NCBI RefSeq assembly: GCF_026241155.1
Contig: NZ_JAPFGP010000026.1
Coordinates: 1-60,721 of the forward strand
Direction of reading: 5' to 3'
Origin: Paucibacter sp. PLA-PC-4
Lineage (GTDB): Bacteria > Pseudomonadota > Gammaproteobacteria > Burkholderiales > Burkholderiaceae_C
Length of the DNA stretch: 60,721 nt
The number at the start of each line of letters is the position of its first letter. Positions within the stretch are counted from its first letter, which is position 1. The notes under the pieces are model-generated. The model was not told the DNA's origin. It did not search any database and saw only the letters and a list, made by a program, of their open reading frames with translations. Made by a program: the position numbers and the translations under genes. Positions 51,227 through 60,427 of this stretch are shown one piece after another.

Positions 51227-52012
51227 TCACCTTGGCTCCAGAAGCCCGTAGGCGACCGCGCGCAATGCCGACGCCCTGCGGCTTGAGCAGTGCAGCCGCA
51301 TATTGATGCGTTGGAACCGCGAGTCGACGGATGCCCGGCTCAGGCCGGTGAGTGTCGCGATTTCCTTGGTCTGCAGGCCTCTGTGTTCGAGGGCGAGGAG
51401 CTTCATGTCGGTCCTCTCCAGCTTGGCTGTTTGGAGCAGGCGCTGATGGAGGTAGCGCAGGAGCCATTCGTGCAGCTCGGCCGCGAGCGAGCGCGCGAGG
51501 GTTCGTATGAGGCCGGCTTCCGGGCCTTCGAAGTCGTCGGGGTGTTCGCTGCCAACGCACAGCATGCCAAGTCGGTCAAGGTCTTGGCCCGAGGGGGTGG
51601 GGACGACGAAGTACGCCCTAAAGCCATACTCACGGGCGAGCTGCAGGGCGGTTGCGTCGGTCGCTTGCTCGATGCCAATCTGGCGGTTGCTGCCCGATGT
51701 CAGATGTGTTCGCGCGAATCTGAACCAGGGGTGCGCGATGAGGGGGCCGATCTCGTTCTGCGCATGCGCGTAGGCCGGATGGCCGGCGAGCAGGCTGAAG
51801 CAGGAGAGATCACGGTCGCCTTCGAGGACCGCTGCGGTGTAAAGGCTCGCGCTGGCGCCCAGGGCCGCCGTGGCGTCGGCCAGTCGTCCGATCAGCGTCT
51901 GCGGGTCGGTCGCTCCGGCGATCTGAACAATCGCTGCCAGCGCTCGTGCGCTGTAGTCCGATGCCTGTGCCTGTTCCCGGATCGATGCGTGTGCTGGCAG
52001 GGTCGAAGACAT
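51227..52012 (-). CDS. LuxR-type transcription regulator with autoinducer-domain-like N-terminus
   Basis: Protein of 261 residues. The N-terminal 170 residues contain a LuxR autoinducer-domain-like sequence (PLIAHPWFRFARTHLTSG, AREYGFRAYFVVPTPSG). The C-terminal helix-turn-helix is GLQTKEIATLTGLSRASVDSR. No matching synthase (LuxI) is in the window, so it may be a solo receptor. AAGGGA lies 9 bases before ATG 52010-52012. It is transcribed away from the sigma locus and may regulate it. Confidence 0.85.
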   Translation of the reverse strand: MSSTLPAHASIREQAQASDYSARALAAIVQIAGATDPQTLIGRLADATAALGASASLYTAAVLEGDRDLSCFSLLAGHPAYAHAQNEIGPLIAHPWFRFARTHLTSGSNRQIGIEQATDATALQLAREYGFRAYFVVPTPSGQDLDRLGMLCVGSEHPDDFEGPEAGLIRTLARSLAAELHEWLLRYLHQRLLQTAKLERTDMKLLALEHRGLQTKEIATLTGLSRASVDSRFQRINMRLHCSSRRASALRAVAYGLLEPR

Positions 52013-52289
52013 GATCGAAGTCCCTTCGGAGTTGCTCGAACAGGGGCGGATCCTCGAAGCGAAGTGGATCTGCGGTCAGGGCGGCATCGACCTGTTCGCG
52101 CGTGACGAACAAGGTCCACCACTCGGCGAGGACGTTGCCTTGCACGCGGCTGGCCGTGCGGGCGGCTATGCCGGCGTGCACGGGGTACAGGCGGCAGCAT
52201 GGGCGGCGCTCGCGGCGCTCACGGCGCTTGGCGGCTCCGTGATCGGCGTCTGGCTGGCGGTAGTCGTCGCGGGTTCGATGCATGACCAT
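51810..52289 (-). CDS. Possible small protein overlapping the LuxR-type gene
   Basis: Frame of 159 codons from 52289, with GGAGGAG just upstream (about 52292-52299), one of the best ribosome sites in the area. Residues 50-100 look protein-like (LAEWWTLFVTREQVDAAL, FEQLRRDFDHVFDPA); the rest is Arg-rich and overlaps the LuxR gene by 203 bp. Either a real upstream gene whose tail overlaps luxR or a chance frame. No family recognised. Confidence 0.4.
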   Translation of the reverse strand: MVMHRTRDDYRQPDADHGAAKRRERRERRPCCRLYPVHAGIAARTASRVQGNVLAEWWTLFVTREQVDAALTADPLRFEDPPLFEQLRRDFDHVFDPASTRIDPGTGTGIGLQRTSAGSDCSDRRSDRPADADRTTGRRHGGPGRQREPLHRSGPRRRP

Positions 52290-52707
52290 CTCCTCCCTGG
52301 AGTCGCTGTTCGCGCGATGCTGGGTCTGCGCCTTGAATGCTGATGATCTCGGCCTGCGGGATCAAGTGCGGGAGTGCGAAGACTTTTTGGCGTTTGATTG
52401 TTGATGGCCTCCTGCAAGGGGCGCGGTGCAGGTTCGTCGATCTGTTGCACGCTCAGACCATCTGGCGGCATCCCATAGGGGAAACTCGCGTGATTCGCTT
52501 GCGCGCGCGGTCATGAGGGTGACGCTCTCAGCGCGGTAGTCGCACTGTTCTCTTGGCGTGGTGCTGCGCTGGGAACATGCATGTTTTCGTTTGAATATCG
52601 GGATCGTAGGCGGCTCGGTGCAGATGTAAGCGGTGCTTTCCTGTCGTGATTTACGCGCCTAAGATCGTTGTCGCAACACCGAGAACACTCGGGTTGAAGG
52701 GGATGGC
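52290..52707. other. Promoter region of the sigma/receptor locus
   Basis: About 415 bp of lower GC between divergent genes. It should hold the autoregulated promoter of the ECF sigma gene. I cannot identify its -35/-10 elements. Confidence 0.4.
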
Positions 52708-53208
52708 ATGGCTGCACTCATCGACTGGGGAAACGTCTTGTCGCATGTCCGGGCGGTGCTGCGGCGCCGTGGGTGCAGCGGCCAGGATGCGGATGACCTG
52801 ATCCAGGATGCATACCTGAGGCTGGACGGCTACCAGCGGACCCATGAGGTGTCGCACCCCGATGCCTTCCTGATTCGTGCGGCATGGAACCTCGCCATCG
52901 ATGCGCACCGTGCGCAGCGCAGCCATGGCGAGACCCTCCTGCTTGACGAGGAACTGGCCCAGGCCTCTTGCGGCGAGCAGAGTGCTTCATCCACCGAGGA
53001 TGCCGTGCTGAGCGCAGAGCGGCTGACCCGTCTGAGCTTGACGGTCCCTGCGCTTGACATGCGCACTCGCGCGATCTTCATTGCGCATGTGTTCTATGGC
53101 ATGAGCTACCCGGAGATCGCGGCGGTGCTCGGCCTCAGTGTGCGGGTGGTCGGCAAGCACGTCGGCAAAGCCACGGCGGCGCTGATGCGCCGGATGGAAG
53201 GATGGTGA
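52708..53208 (+). CDS. ECF RNA polymerase sigma factor, FecI-like (copy 2)
   Basis: Extracytoplasmic-function sigma factor of 166 residues. Region 2 is ADDLIQDAYLRLDGYQRTH, and region 4 is MSYPEIAAVLGLSVRVVGKH. It overlaps the FecR gene end to end (stop 53206-53208) and is followed by a TonB receptor, so this is the complete version of the locus at 32167. It is expected to activate transcription of the receptor when the FecR protein releases it. Confidence 0.92.
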   Translation: MAALIDWGNVLSHVRAVLRRRGCSGQDADDLIQDAYLRLDGYQRTHEVSHPDAFLIRAAWNLAIDAHRAQRSHGETLLLDEELAQASCGEQSASSTEDAVLSAERLTRLSLTVPALDMRTRAIFIAHVFYGMSYPEIAAVLGLSVRVVGKHVGKATAALMRRMEGW

Positions 53209-53210
53209 GC

Positions 53211-54302
53211 ATGGTGCCCAATGACAGGCAGGGCAGGGAGCAGAAACCGCTGGACGGTGGGCGCGAGCCGCCCGTCGTGACACGCAGGGTTGCCGAAGAG
53301 GCCGCAGCCTGGATTGCCCGCCTGCATGGGCCGGACCGCTCGGCCGAGATGGATCGCAAGTTTCGTGAGTGGGTCTCACGTTCGCCGGCACACGGGTATG
53401 CGTTCGAGCGCTGCACCGACATCTGGACGGATGTGGCCTCCATGAAACCTGAGCAGATCGTCGCTGGCATGGCAGGCGCCAAAGCGAGGGACACCCTTGC
53501 GCGCGAGCGCCGCTGGCAACGGATGCGGTGGCCCCTGGGGGCACTGCTGGCCGTGTCTATCGTGGTGGCGGCCTATGCCTTGCACCGATGGCTGGCCGTG
53601 GCCGTCTACGCCACGGAGGTCGGCGGCCAGCAACAGGTCCTGCTGGCGGATGGCACGCGTATTTCTCTGAACACCGACACGAGGGTGCGCGTGGAGCTTG
53701 ACGCCGCCCGGCGGACCGTGAGCCTTGATGCCGGAGAGGTGATGTTCGAGGTCGCCAAGGATCCGCTTCGACCCTTTGTCGTGCGCGCTGGGGGCAGCGA
53801 GGTCATTGCGGTGGGCACGGTCTTCTCGGTGCGCGTACCCGGCAGGAGCAGCGAGGGCCGAGAGGGCCGTGAGGCCGCCCTGGCTGTGGCTCTGATCGAA
53901 GGAGCGGTCACCGTGCAGCCCGCTTCGGCCGGGCAGGAGACGGGCATGGCGCCGCAGCAGCGGATCACACTGCAGCCGGGTGAGCGCATGCGGCTGGCCA
54001 AACCGCAGACCATGTCGACCGCCCCTGCGGTGGTCCAGATCGATCGGCCGCCGCTGGAGCCGCTCTTTGCCTGGAAACACGGCAAGGCGATTTTCGAGAA
54101 TGTCTCGCTGGGCGAGGCCGTGGCGGAGATGAACCGCTACTCCCCTACCTCCGTCGTGCTCCTTGGCAATGTGGCCAGCCTCCGGGTCGGCGGTGCGTAC
54201 GACATCGGCGATGCCCGGGGCTTTGTCCGGGCCGTGGCGGAGCTTCACGGGCTTCAAGTCCGGGAGCAGGCGGGCCGGCTGGAACTCGCGGCACCTCAGT
54301 AG
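53211..54302 (+). CDS. FecR-family anti-sigma factor (copy 2)
   Basis: Inner-membrane regulator of about 363 residues. ATG 53211 is 8 bases after GAAGGA; ATG 53202 in the same frame is too close to it. The cytoplasmic N-terminus (TRRVAEEAAAWIARLHGPDR), membrane helix (PLGALLAVSIVVAAYAL), FecR domain (LADGTRISLNTDTRVRVEL, MFEVAKDPLRPFVVRA) and STN-like C-terminus are all present. It receives a signal from the N-terminal STN domain of the TonB receptor 73 bp downstream. Confidence 0.92.
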   Translation: MVPNDRQGREQKPLDGGREPPVVTRRVAEEAAAWIARLHGPDRSAEMDRKFREWVSRSPAHGYAFERCTDIWTDVASMKPEQIVAGMAGAKARDTLARERRWQRMRWPLGALLAVSIVVAAYALHRWLAVAVYATEVGGQQQVLLADGTRISLNTDTRVRVELDAARRTVSLDAGEVMFEVAKDPLRPFVVRAGGSEVIAVGTVFSVRVPGRSSEGREGREAALAVALIEGAVTVQPASAGQETGMAPQQRITLQPGERMRLAKPQTMSTAPAVVQIDRPPLEPLFAWKHGKAIFENVSLGEAVAEMNRYSPTSVVLLGNVASLRVGGAYDIGDARGFVRAVAELHGLQVREQAGRLELAAPQ

Positions 54303-54375
54303 GGCAAGCCCTCAGGGGGGCACCGGCGCAGGCCGCGTCATCTTGTTCACCCCCACAACAAGATGAGAGGCAAGC

Positions 54376-57300
54376 ATGATCGGCAAATTCCTTCCACGAG
54401 CCAGCGCGTATCACGGCGTTCTGCGTGATGGCGCGTTTGTGGCCTTGATGCTCGGCTGCAACCTGGCTTGCGCTGCCGACGAGCCAGCCGGTGCGCGGTA
54501 TCGCATCGAGCAGCCTTCGCAGCCGCTGGCTGATTCCCTGCGTGCCATTGGACGGCAGACCGGTGTGTCCGTTCTTTTCGACCCGGTCAAGCTCGGAGAT
54601 CGCACCTCGCGTGCTGTGTCAGGGCAGTTGACTGCGGTGGAGGCGATTGCCCAGGCACTCGAAGGCTCGGGCTTCGAGCTCACGCAGATGCCTGGTGGGG
54701 CGGTCGTGGTCAAGGCGCGTCTATCCCCAGGCCCGGCACCGGCTGCGCTGCCTGGCCAGTCCCCCGCCGTCCAGGCAGGCTCGGTGGGTGCCGAAAAACC
54801 AGGCCGGATCGAAGAGGCCGGTGGGTCGGCCGGACCGGTCGTGCAGGCGTCTCCGGTGACCCCCGCCGACAAGGGCGGCGCCAGCTCGGTGGAGGCGCCG
54901 GTTTCGCTGACTCGCGTCGAGGTGACCGGCACACGGCTCAAGCTCATCGATTCCTATGGTCCAACGCCTGTGAACGTCTATTCGCGGGCGGACATCGAGC
55001 GCAGCGGGCAGCCGTCGCTGGAGCGATTCCTGAGCAGCCTGAACGAGGCGGCGATGTCCCCCGGCGAAGGTACCTTGGGCGTGACGAACGGGCAGGGCGC
55101 CGTGCAACTGCGCGGCTTGCCGCTGGGCTCCACCCTCGTCCTGATCAACGGCCGGCGCGTGCAGGTTTCTGGTGCCTCCGGCTCGCGCTTCTTCAACCTC
55201 AACCTCATCCCGATGGCGGCGGTCGAGCGGGTCGAGATCGTGCCCGTGGGCTCTTCCGCCGTCTATGGCGGCGATGCGCTGGCCGGTGTCGTCAACATCA
55301 TCCTGAAGAAGCAGATCGACGGCATCGCACTCGACGCACGGGTGGGCTCCGCCAAGGGCGCAGGCGACGGCAGTATTTCGTTGGCCACCGGGGGCGGGGA
55401 CGCGTCCAGCTCCTACCTGGTGCTGGGCTCGTACCGCAAGACCACGCCGCTGACGATGGCCGAGCGGGACTTCTTCCTGGACGCGGACTATCGCCGCATG
55501 GGCGGCGTCGACAGCCGTGCCCGCTACTGCACCCCGGGTACGGTGAGCAGCAACTCATCGGCGAACTTGCCAGGGTTGAACTCCAGCTTTGCAGCCATTC
55601 CTCCACGCGGTACCGGCCAGGGCCTCTCCATCGCGGACTTCGCGGCCGCGGCAGGCCAGGCCAATCTGTGCAGCTCCTATGCCACCGGCAAGGGCTATGT
55701 GTTGGCCCACGGCACCGAGACCCTGGGGCTGCATGCGGCTGGCGATTTCCAGTTTCGCGGGGGCTGGTCGGCGTTCGGCGAACTGACGCTGTCCAAGGAC
55801 CGCCTGCGGGCCGAGGAGACCGGAATCCTGATGGCCAATGTGCTGGTGCCCGCCTCCAACGCCTTCAACCCCTTCGGCGTGGCGGTGCGCATCAGTTCCC
55901 GGCTGGGCGCGGAGAACGGTGTGGAGACCTTGCAGCGCGACACGAAGTTTGCCCGCGCGCTGCTGGGCGTGCGTGGCGAGGTGCTGCCGGGCTGGGAGCT
56001 GGAGGCGACCGCCTCGTCTACGCTGGATGACGGCCAGCACCGGACGTGGAGCGTCACCGCCAACGCAGCCGCGCGCACGGCCGCCTTGGCGTCCTCGGAT
56101 CCGGCGCAGGCACTCAACCTGTTCGCGGCGGGACGCGCCGCCAGCGACGGGGTGCTGGCCGCAATCTTTCCGGGGGTGGTGCGCAATGACGAGGGTCGCA
56201 AGGACCAGGTCGGCGCTTTCTTGCGAGGCTCGCCGCTGAACCTGCCGGCCGGCCCGGTCGACGTCATCATCGGAGGCGAGGCGGCGCGTGATCGCTACCT
56301 GAGCCAGATCGTCGGTGGGACTCGCTCTGGCGGGAATCGCTCCAGCAGCGCGGCCTATGGCGAGGCCCGCGTTCCCCTGTGGCGCGAGGGGGCCGGCGCC
56401 AGCGGTGCGGGGAGCAAGGCCTGGGATCTGGCCACGCTGACGCTGGCGGCGCGACGAGATGTCTACAGCGACTTCGGCGGCGCCAACACCTACCAGGCGG
56501 GCCTCGAGATTCGGCCGGTGCGATCGATGCTGCTGCGCGGCTCCGCTGCGAGCTCGTTCAAGCCACCGACCCTGGTGCAGATGAACATCAACAATGTGTC
56601 GCTCACGACCGACGCCTATGGCATCCGGGATCCGCAGCGCGGCAACGCCCTGGTCACCGGCGGCGAGGTGCTGCGGACCGCGAATCGGGACCTGGGTCCG
56701 GAAAAGGGCAACGCCTATTCGCTGGGGGCGGTGTGGGAGCCCGCGTCGCTGTCCGGTACGCGCTTCGGCGTGACCGCCTGGCGGGTGAAGATCGATGGAC
56801 TGATTGGCCTGCTGTGGCCGCAGACCGCGGTCGACAACGAGGCGCAGTTCCCCGGCTTCGTCACCCGGGCGCCGGCAAGCGGCGGCGTGCCGGGCCAGAT
56901 CACCCGGGTGCTGTACTCGGAGGTGAACTACGGGCGGCTCGAAACCTCGGGCGCCGACATGGAGATCGCGCACGCCTGGAAGAGCGGCGCGACGAAGTGG
57001 TCCGCGTCCGCCAGCGCGACCCGGACGCGCCAGTACGACGTCGCGCTGACCCCAGGTGCGGCGGCTGCGTCACGCTTGGGCGTGCGGGCCGTCGACTACT
57101 GGGCTCCCAAGTGGAAAGGCCGGCTCCAACTGGCTGTCGTGCAGGGCCCCTGGAGCGTAGGCCTCACGAATCGCTACCTGGGGGCCTACCGGGATTCGGG
57201 GACTGATGGACGCAGGCTCGGCGGCTACTGGATTCATGACGTCGCGGCCTCGGTCAACCTGAAGCGTCTCGGACTCGGCTCCGGGCTCAGCGCTGGACTG

Positions 57301-57450
57301 AGCGGTGTCAAGGATGCGCGCCTGTCGCTGGCCATCGCCAACCTGGCGGACCGGCTCCCGGAGTACGTCGGCAGCTCGCCGTACTACGACGTCACCCAGG
57401 CCGACTGGCGCGGCCGCTACGCGAGCCTGCAGCTGTCTGTGAGCTGGTAG
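54376..57450 (+). CDS. STN-domain TonB-dependent outer-membrane receptor
   Basis: Outer-membrane transporter/transducer of 1024 residues. A signal peptide (1-33, ending ACAA) leads to an STN signalling domain (41-113; QPLADSLRAIGRQTGVSVLF) that contacts FecR. The plug (about 175-300) includes VTGTRLKL, QLRGLPLGSTLVLINGRR and GSSAVYGGDALAGVVNIILK. A 22-strand barrel follows and ends with the aromatic C-terminus SLQLSVSW. GAGAGG precedes ATG 54376. With the neighbouring S9 peptidase the likely cargo is a peptide rather than iron. Confidence 0.94.
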   Translation: MIGKFLPRASAYHGVLRDGAFVALMLGCNLACAADEPAGARYRIEQPSQPLADSLRAIGRQTGVSVLFDPVKLGDRTSRAVSGQLTAVEAIAQALEGSGFELTQMPGGAVVVKARLSPGPAPAALPGQSPAVQAGSVGAEKPGRIEEAGGSAGPVVQASPVTPADKGGASSVEAPVSLTRVEVTGTRLKLIDSYGPTPVNVYSRADIERSGQPSLERFLSSLNEAAMSPGEGTLGVTNGQGAVQLRGLPLGSTLVLINGRRVQVSGASGSRFFNLNLIPMAAVERVEIVPVGSSAVYGGDALAGVVNIILKKQIDGIALDARVGSAKGAGDGSISLATGGGDASSSYLVLGSYRKTTPLTMAERDFFLDADYRRMGGVDSRARYCTPGTVSSNSSANLPGLNSSFAAIPPRGTGQGLSIADFAAAAGQANLCSSYATGKGYVLAHGTETLGLHAAGDFQFRGGWSAFGELTLSKDRLRAEETGILMANVLVPASNAFNPFGVAVRISSRLGAENGVETLQRDTKFARALLGVRGEVLPGWELEATASSTLDDGQHRTWSVTANAAARTAALASSDPAQALNLFAAGRAASDGVLAAIFPGVVRNDEGRKDQVGAFLRGSPLNLPAGPVDVIIGGEAARDRYLSQIVGGTRSGGNRSSSAAYGEARVPLWREGAGASGAGSKAWDLATLTLAARRDVYSDFGGANTYQAGLEIRPVRSMLLRGSAASSFKPPTLVQMNINNVSLTTDAYGIRDPQRGNALVTGGEVLRTANRDLGPEKGNAYSLGAVWEPASLSGTRFGVTAWRVKIDGLIGLLWPQTAVDNEAQFPGFVTRAPASGGVPGQITRVLYSEVNYGRLETSGADMEIAHAWKSGATKWSASASATRTRQYDVALTPGAAAASRLGVRAVDYWAPKWKGRLQLAVVQGPWSVGLTNRYLGAYRDSGTDGRRLGGYWIHDVAASVNLKRLGLGSGLSAGLSGVKDARLSLAIANLADRLPEYVGSSPYYDVTQADWRGRYASLQLSVSW

Positions 57451-57600
57451 CACAGCTCCCGCTCGACGACGCGGCGCCTTTGCGTCGGCGTGCGCCGGTG
57501 CCGGCCTCGCGCTCTGCAGGGCTCCCGACAACGCCCCCTTCAGCGCGCCCAACAACGCCCCCTACAACTTTTGCGCCCGGCCGAGCGCCGGCATCGCCCC

Positions 57601-60216
57601 ATGCTGTGCAGACCTTTCTTCAAGTCTTTGCCTTTGTCCCCGTCGATCCGGCTTGTGTCCCGATTGCTCCTGGCTGCCCGACGGCAGCTATCCATGGTGT
57701 CTCTGGCCTCACTGGCACCCCTAGCACTGGTTGCCGGACTGCCCCTGGCCTTGCCTGCGGCGCCGGCGACGGCCGCCGTGGGCCCGACCGTCCAGGAAGT
57801 GGTTGAGTTCACCCGGATCATCCAGCCCGTCCTCTATGACGACGAGACGCTTCAAACCCAGATCTCGCCGGACGGTGGGCAGCTGTTCATCGTCACGCGC
57901 AAGGCGAATGTGGCGACGGACCGCAACCGCTTCGAGATCCTCTTGATGGACGTGAGTCCTGCTCGCCTGGCTGCGCTGGCCCGAGAGGGATCCATATCGC
58001 AAGCCGGTACGCCGTCTGCCTCCGCGCCCCCTCCCGTATCGCCGTCGCTCTTGCTGGCGGTGGAGTCCTCAAGGGACCGTGCCGACTCGGACCCCTCCCT
58101 GAGGGAAGCACGGTGGGTCGGGAACCGGACCATCGTGTTTCGCGCGCGGATGAACGATGAGGCGCACCAGGTCTATAAGGTGGATGTGATCACCCGCGAG
58201 GTCAAGCAACTGACCTATGCGCCCCACAGTGTTCTCGCCTTCGAGGTGCCTGACGATCTGCGTCGGGTGGTCTATGTCTCCCAGGTGCCCAACCCCGCGC
58301 GGGAGGCTGGCGCGCGCGCGATCATCGTGGGGACCAAGTCGTTCTGGAGCGTCCATGGGCAGCAGGACGATCTCTACCCGCAGGACCGGCTACACCAGTT
58401 CTTCGTCGTGGAGGCCGGGGTGCGGATGCCCGCTCGACCGCTCGGCGAGGCTTTCCCGAGGGCTGGCTATCCGCCGCTGGCCAGCATCTCGCCAGACGGT
58501 CGCTGGGTGCTGCTGCCAACAGACCAGCCCGCGCGCCAAATGGCCTGGTCCAAGGTCTATCCCCAGGTGGCCGAGCTCAGCAAGCAGTACGGTGCTTCGG
58601 CGGCGGTGGACCCCCTCGGCTATTTCTCCCGCCCGACGAACTACGCCCCGCGGCAAATGGTGGCGTACCGGGCGAGCGACGGCCAGGCGCGTGTCGTGCT
58701 TGACGCGCCGGACGACTCTGCGCCGGGAGGGAGGCAGCGCGTTGATCGGCTGTGGCAGAACGGTGGCACCTCCGTCGTGATCGCCGGCACCTACTTGCCG
58801 GTGGGTGCCGCAGGCGGCGCAAAGGCGGCCGACAAGGCGGCCGGCAAGGCTTCACCTGAGGCGTCCCACATCATCGAATACTGGCCCGCCTCCGGCGAGT
58901 GGAAGCACATCGCCGCGCTCAAGGCGCGTCTGCAGAAGGTGGAGGCTGCAGCCGGCGAGGAGGGCCGGTTCACGGCCATCGATGGCGAGCAGCGTCGCAT
59001 CTTCAAGCGCCTGCCGGATGGTCGCTGGCATGAAGCGGTGGGAGATGCGATGGCAGATGCGGTGGACGTTTCTGCAACCCGGCGTGCAGATGATGGCGAG
59101 CGTGCCGGGGACGGTGGCGCAAAGCGCCAGGGGATGCCCGGTGGCAAGGGCGAGGGGAAGGATGCCCGGCAGGGTTGGCGCCTGCAGGTGCGCCAGGCGC
59201 TGAACCAGCCGGCGGACATCGTGGCGGTGGGGCCGTCCGGGCGCGAAGTCCGCCTGACGCAGCTCAACCCACAATTCGTGGCCGAGCAGTGGGGCACGAT
59301 GAGGGAGTACAGCTGGACGGATGGTCAGGGGCGGCGCTGGGATGGCGGCCTGATGGTGCCTGCGGACTTCAAGCCCGGTATGCGGTATCCGCTGGTGATC
59401 CAGTCCTATGGCTTCGATCCGAAACGCTTTTATCGGGATGGGACGAACGACTATGACGGTGCGACCAGCGGTTTCGCGGGCCGAGCTTTCCTGCGCGAGG
59501 GCATCCTGGTGCTCGCGCTGCCGTGGCGAGCGGCGACCGGGGCACCTCGGGACGAGTATGGCTCAATCGCCGCGTTCGCCGATGGTGTGAGCGGCGCCAT
59601 CGATGCGCTGGTGGCGCAGGGCCTTGTGGACCGGGATCGGATCGGCATCCTGGGTTGGAGCGCGACCGGCGTGCGGGTGCAGAACCTGATCACCTTCACC
59701 GACGCGCCGATCCGTGCCGCCACGATCCTGGACGGCGACGTCAACACGCTGTATTCGCTGACGATCACCTATGCCTTCGCCGACAGCACCCTGAAATCGA
59801 AGGAGGAGGGCAACCAGGGCGCGCCTTTTGGTGAAACGCGGGAACGCTGGATCCGCAACGACCCCTCGCTGCACACGGACTGCATCCGGGCCGCCTTGCG
59901 CATCGAGTCGTACGGCGCCGAGGCGAAGAACAACTCCGACATCTACGCGCTGCTGCGACGGCAGTATCGCCCGGTCGAGATGCTCAAGTTCCCGGAAGGC
60001 GGCCACGCGCTGTCGCGACCCAGCGAGCGGATGATCTCCTTGCAGGGCAATGTGGACTGGTACCGCTTCTGGCTGAAGGGCGAGCGGCGCCAGGAGGTGG
60101 TCGTGCCCGGAGAAACGGTGGGAACGCTGCAGGCGCAGTACGCGCGCTGGGACCAGATGGCATTGATGAAGGTCGAGGCCGATGCCAAGCCGCGGTGCAT
60201 CCGCAAGGCCCTTTGA
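57601..60216 (+). CDS. S9-family peptidase, lasso-peptide isopeptidase-like
   Basis: Serine peptidase of the prolyl oligopeptidase family, about 870 residues. A signal sequence (LASLAPLALVAG...ATAAVG) leads to a periplasmic enzyme. The beta-propeller is N-terminal; the C-terminal hydrolase has GWSATG with nucleophile Ser (codon 59659-59661), NNSDIY and FPEGGHALSRPSERM with the catalytic His. VQEVVEFTRIIQPV at the start of the mature protein and the PVEMLKFPEGGH...NVDWYRFWL ending resemble Atxe2-type lasso isopeptidases. These are encoded next to TonB receptors and FecI/FecR. The start is uncertain: ATG 57601, GTG 57655 and ATG 57694 are all possible. A charged, low-complexity insertion lies around 59060-59165. 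Confidence 0.82.
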   Translation: MLCRPFFKSLPLSPSIRLVSRLLLAARRQLSMVSLASLAPLALVAGLPLALPAAPATAAVGPTVQEVVEFTRIIQPVLYDDETLQTQISPDGGQLFIVTRKANVATDRNRFEILLMDVSPARLAALAREGSISQAGTPSASAPPPVSPSLLLAVESSRDRADSDPSLREARWVGNRTIVFRARMNDEAHQVYKVDVITREVKQLTYAPHSVLAFEVPDDLRRVVYVSQVPNPAREAGARAIIVGTKSFWSVHGQQDDLYPQDRLHQFFVVEAGVRMPARPLGEAFPRAGYPPLASISPDGRWVLLPTDQPARQMAWSKVYPQVAELSKQYGASAAVDPLGYFSRPTNYAPRQMVAYRASDGQARVVLDAPDDSAPGGRQRVDRLWQNGGTSVVIAGTYLPVGAAGGAKAADKAAGKASPEASHIIEYWPASGEWKHIAALKARLQKVEAAAGEEGRFTAIDGEQRRIFKRLPDGRWHEAVGDAMADAVDVSATRRADDGERAGDGGAKRQGMPGGKGEGKDARQGWRLQVRQALNQPADIVAVGPSGREVRLTQLNPQFVAEQWGTMREYSWTDGQGRRWDGGLMVPADFKPGMRYPLVIQSYGFDPKRFYRDGTNDYDGATSGFAGRAFLREGILVLALPWRAATGAPRDEYGSIAAFADGVSGAIDALVAQGLVDRDRIGILGWSATGVRVQNLITFTDAPIRAATILDGDVNTLYSLTITYAFADSTLKSKEEGNQGAPFGETRERWIRNDPSLHTDCIRAALRIESYGAEAKNNSDIYALLRRQYRPVEMLKFPEGGHALSRPSERMISLQGNVDWYRFWLKGERRQEVVVPGETVGTLQAQYARWDQMALMKVEADAKPRCIRKAL

Positions 60217-60427
60217 CTCCCGGCGCGGTCAAGCTTGAGTTGACATTCCATCGGGCTGGGTGCCCCCTCAGTGGCGACTTGGTGCTCGGCCCTTCCTTCG
60301 AGCGAACCGGTCGCTCATCGTGCATACCGGCGATGAGCGGTCCATTCGGCCTGGGCGGCGAGCCCCCTCGGACTGCCGCTGGCCGCACCAATTGGAGAAG
60401 GGGCGGATCGGGCCCAAAAAGGGACGC
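60217..60427. other. Gap at the end of the isopeptidase-like gene
   Basis: About 210 bp with no supported gene or clear terminator. A purine-rich run (AAAAAGGGACG) lies around 60415-60426. Confidence 0.35.

Noticed and set aside
57480-57600. Repeated ACAACGCCCC blocks as a lasso precursor or N-terminal extension of the S9 peptidase
   Set aside because: No leader/core pattern of a lasso precursor and no ribosome site; treated as low-complexity upstream sequence.
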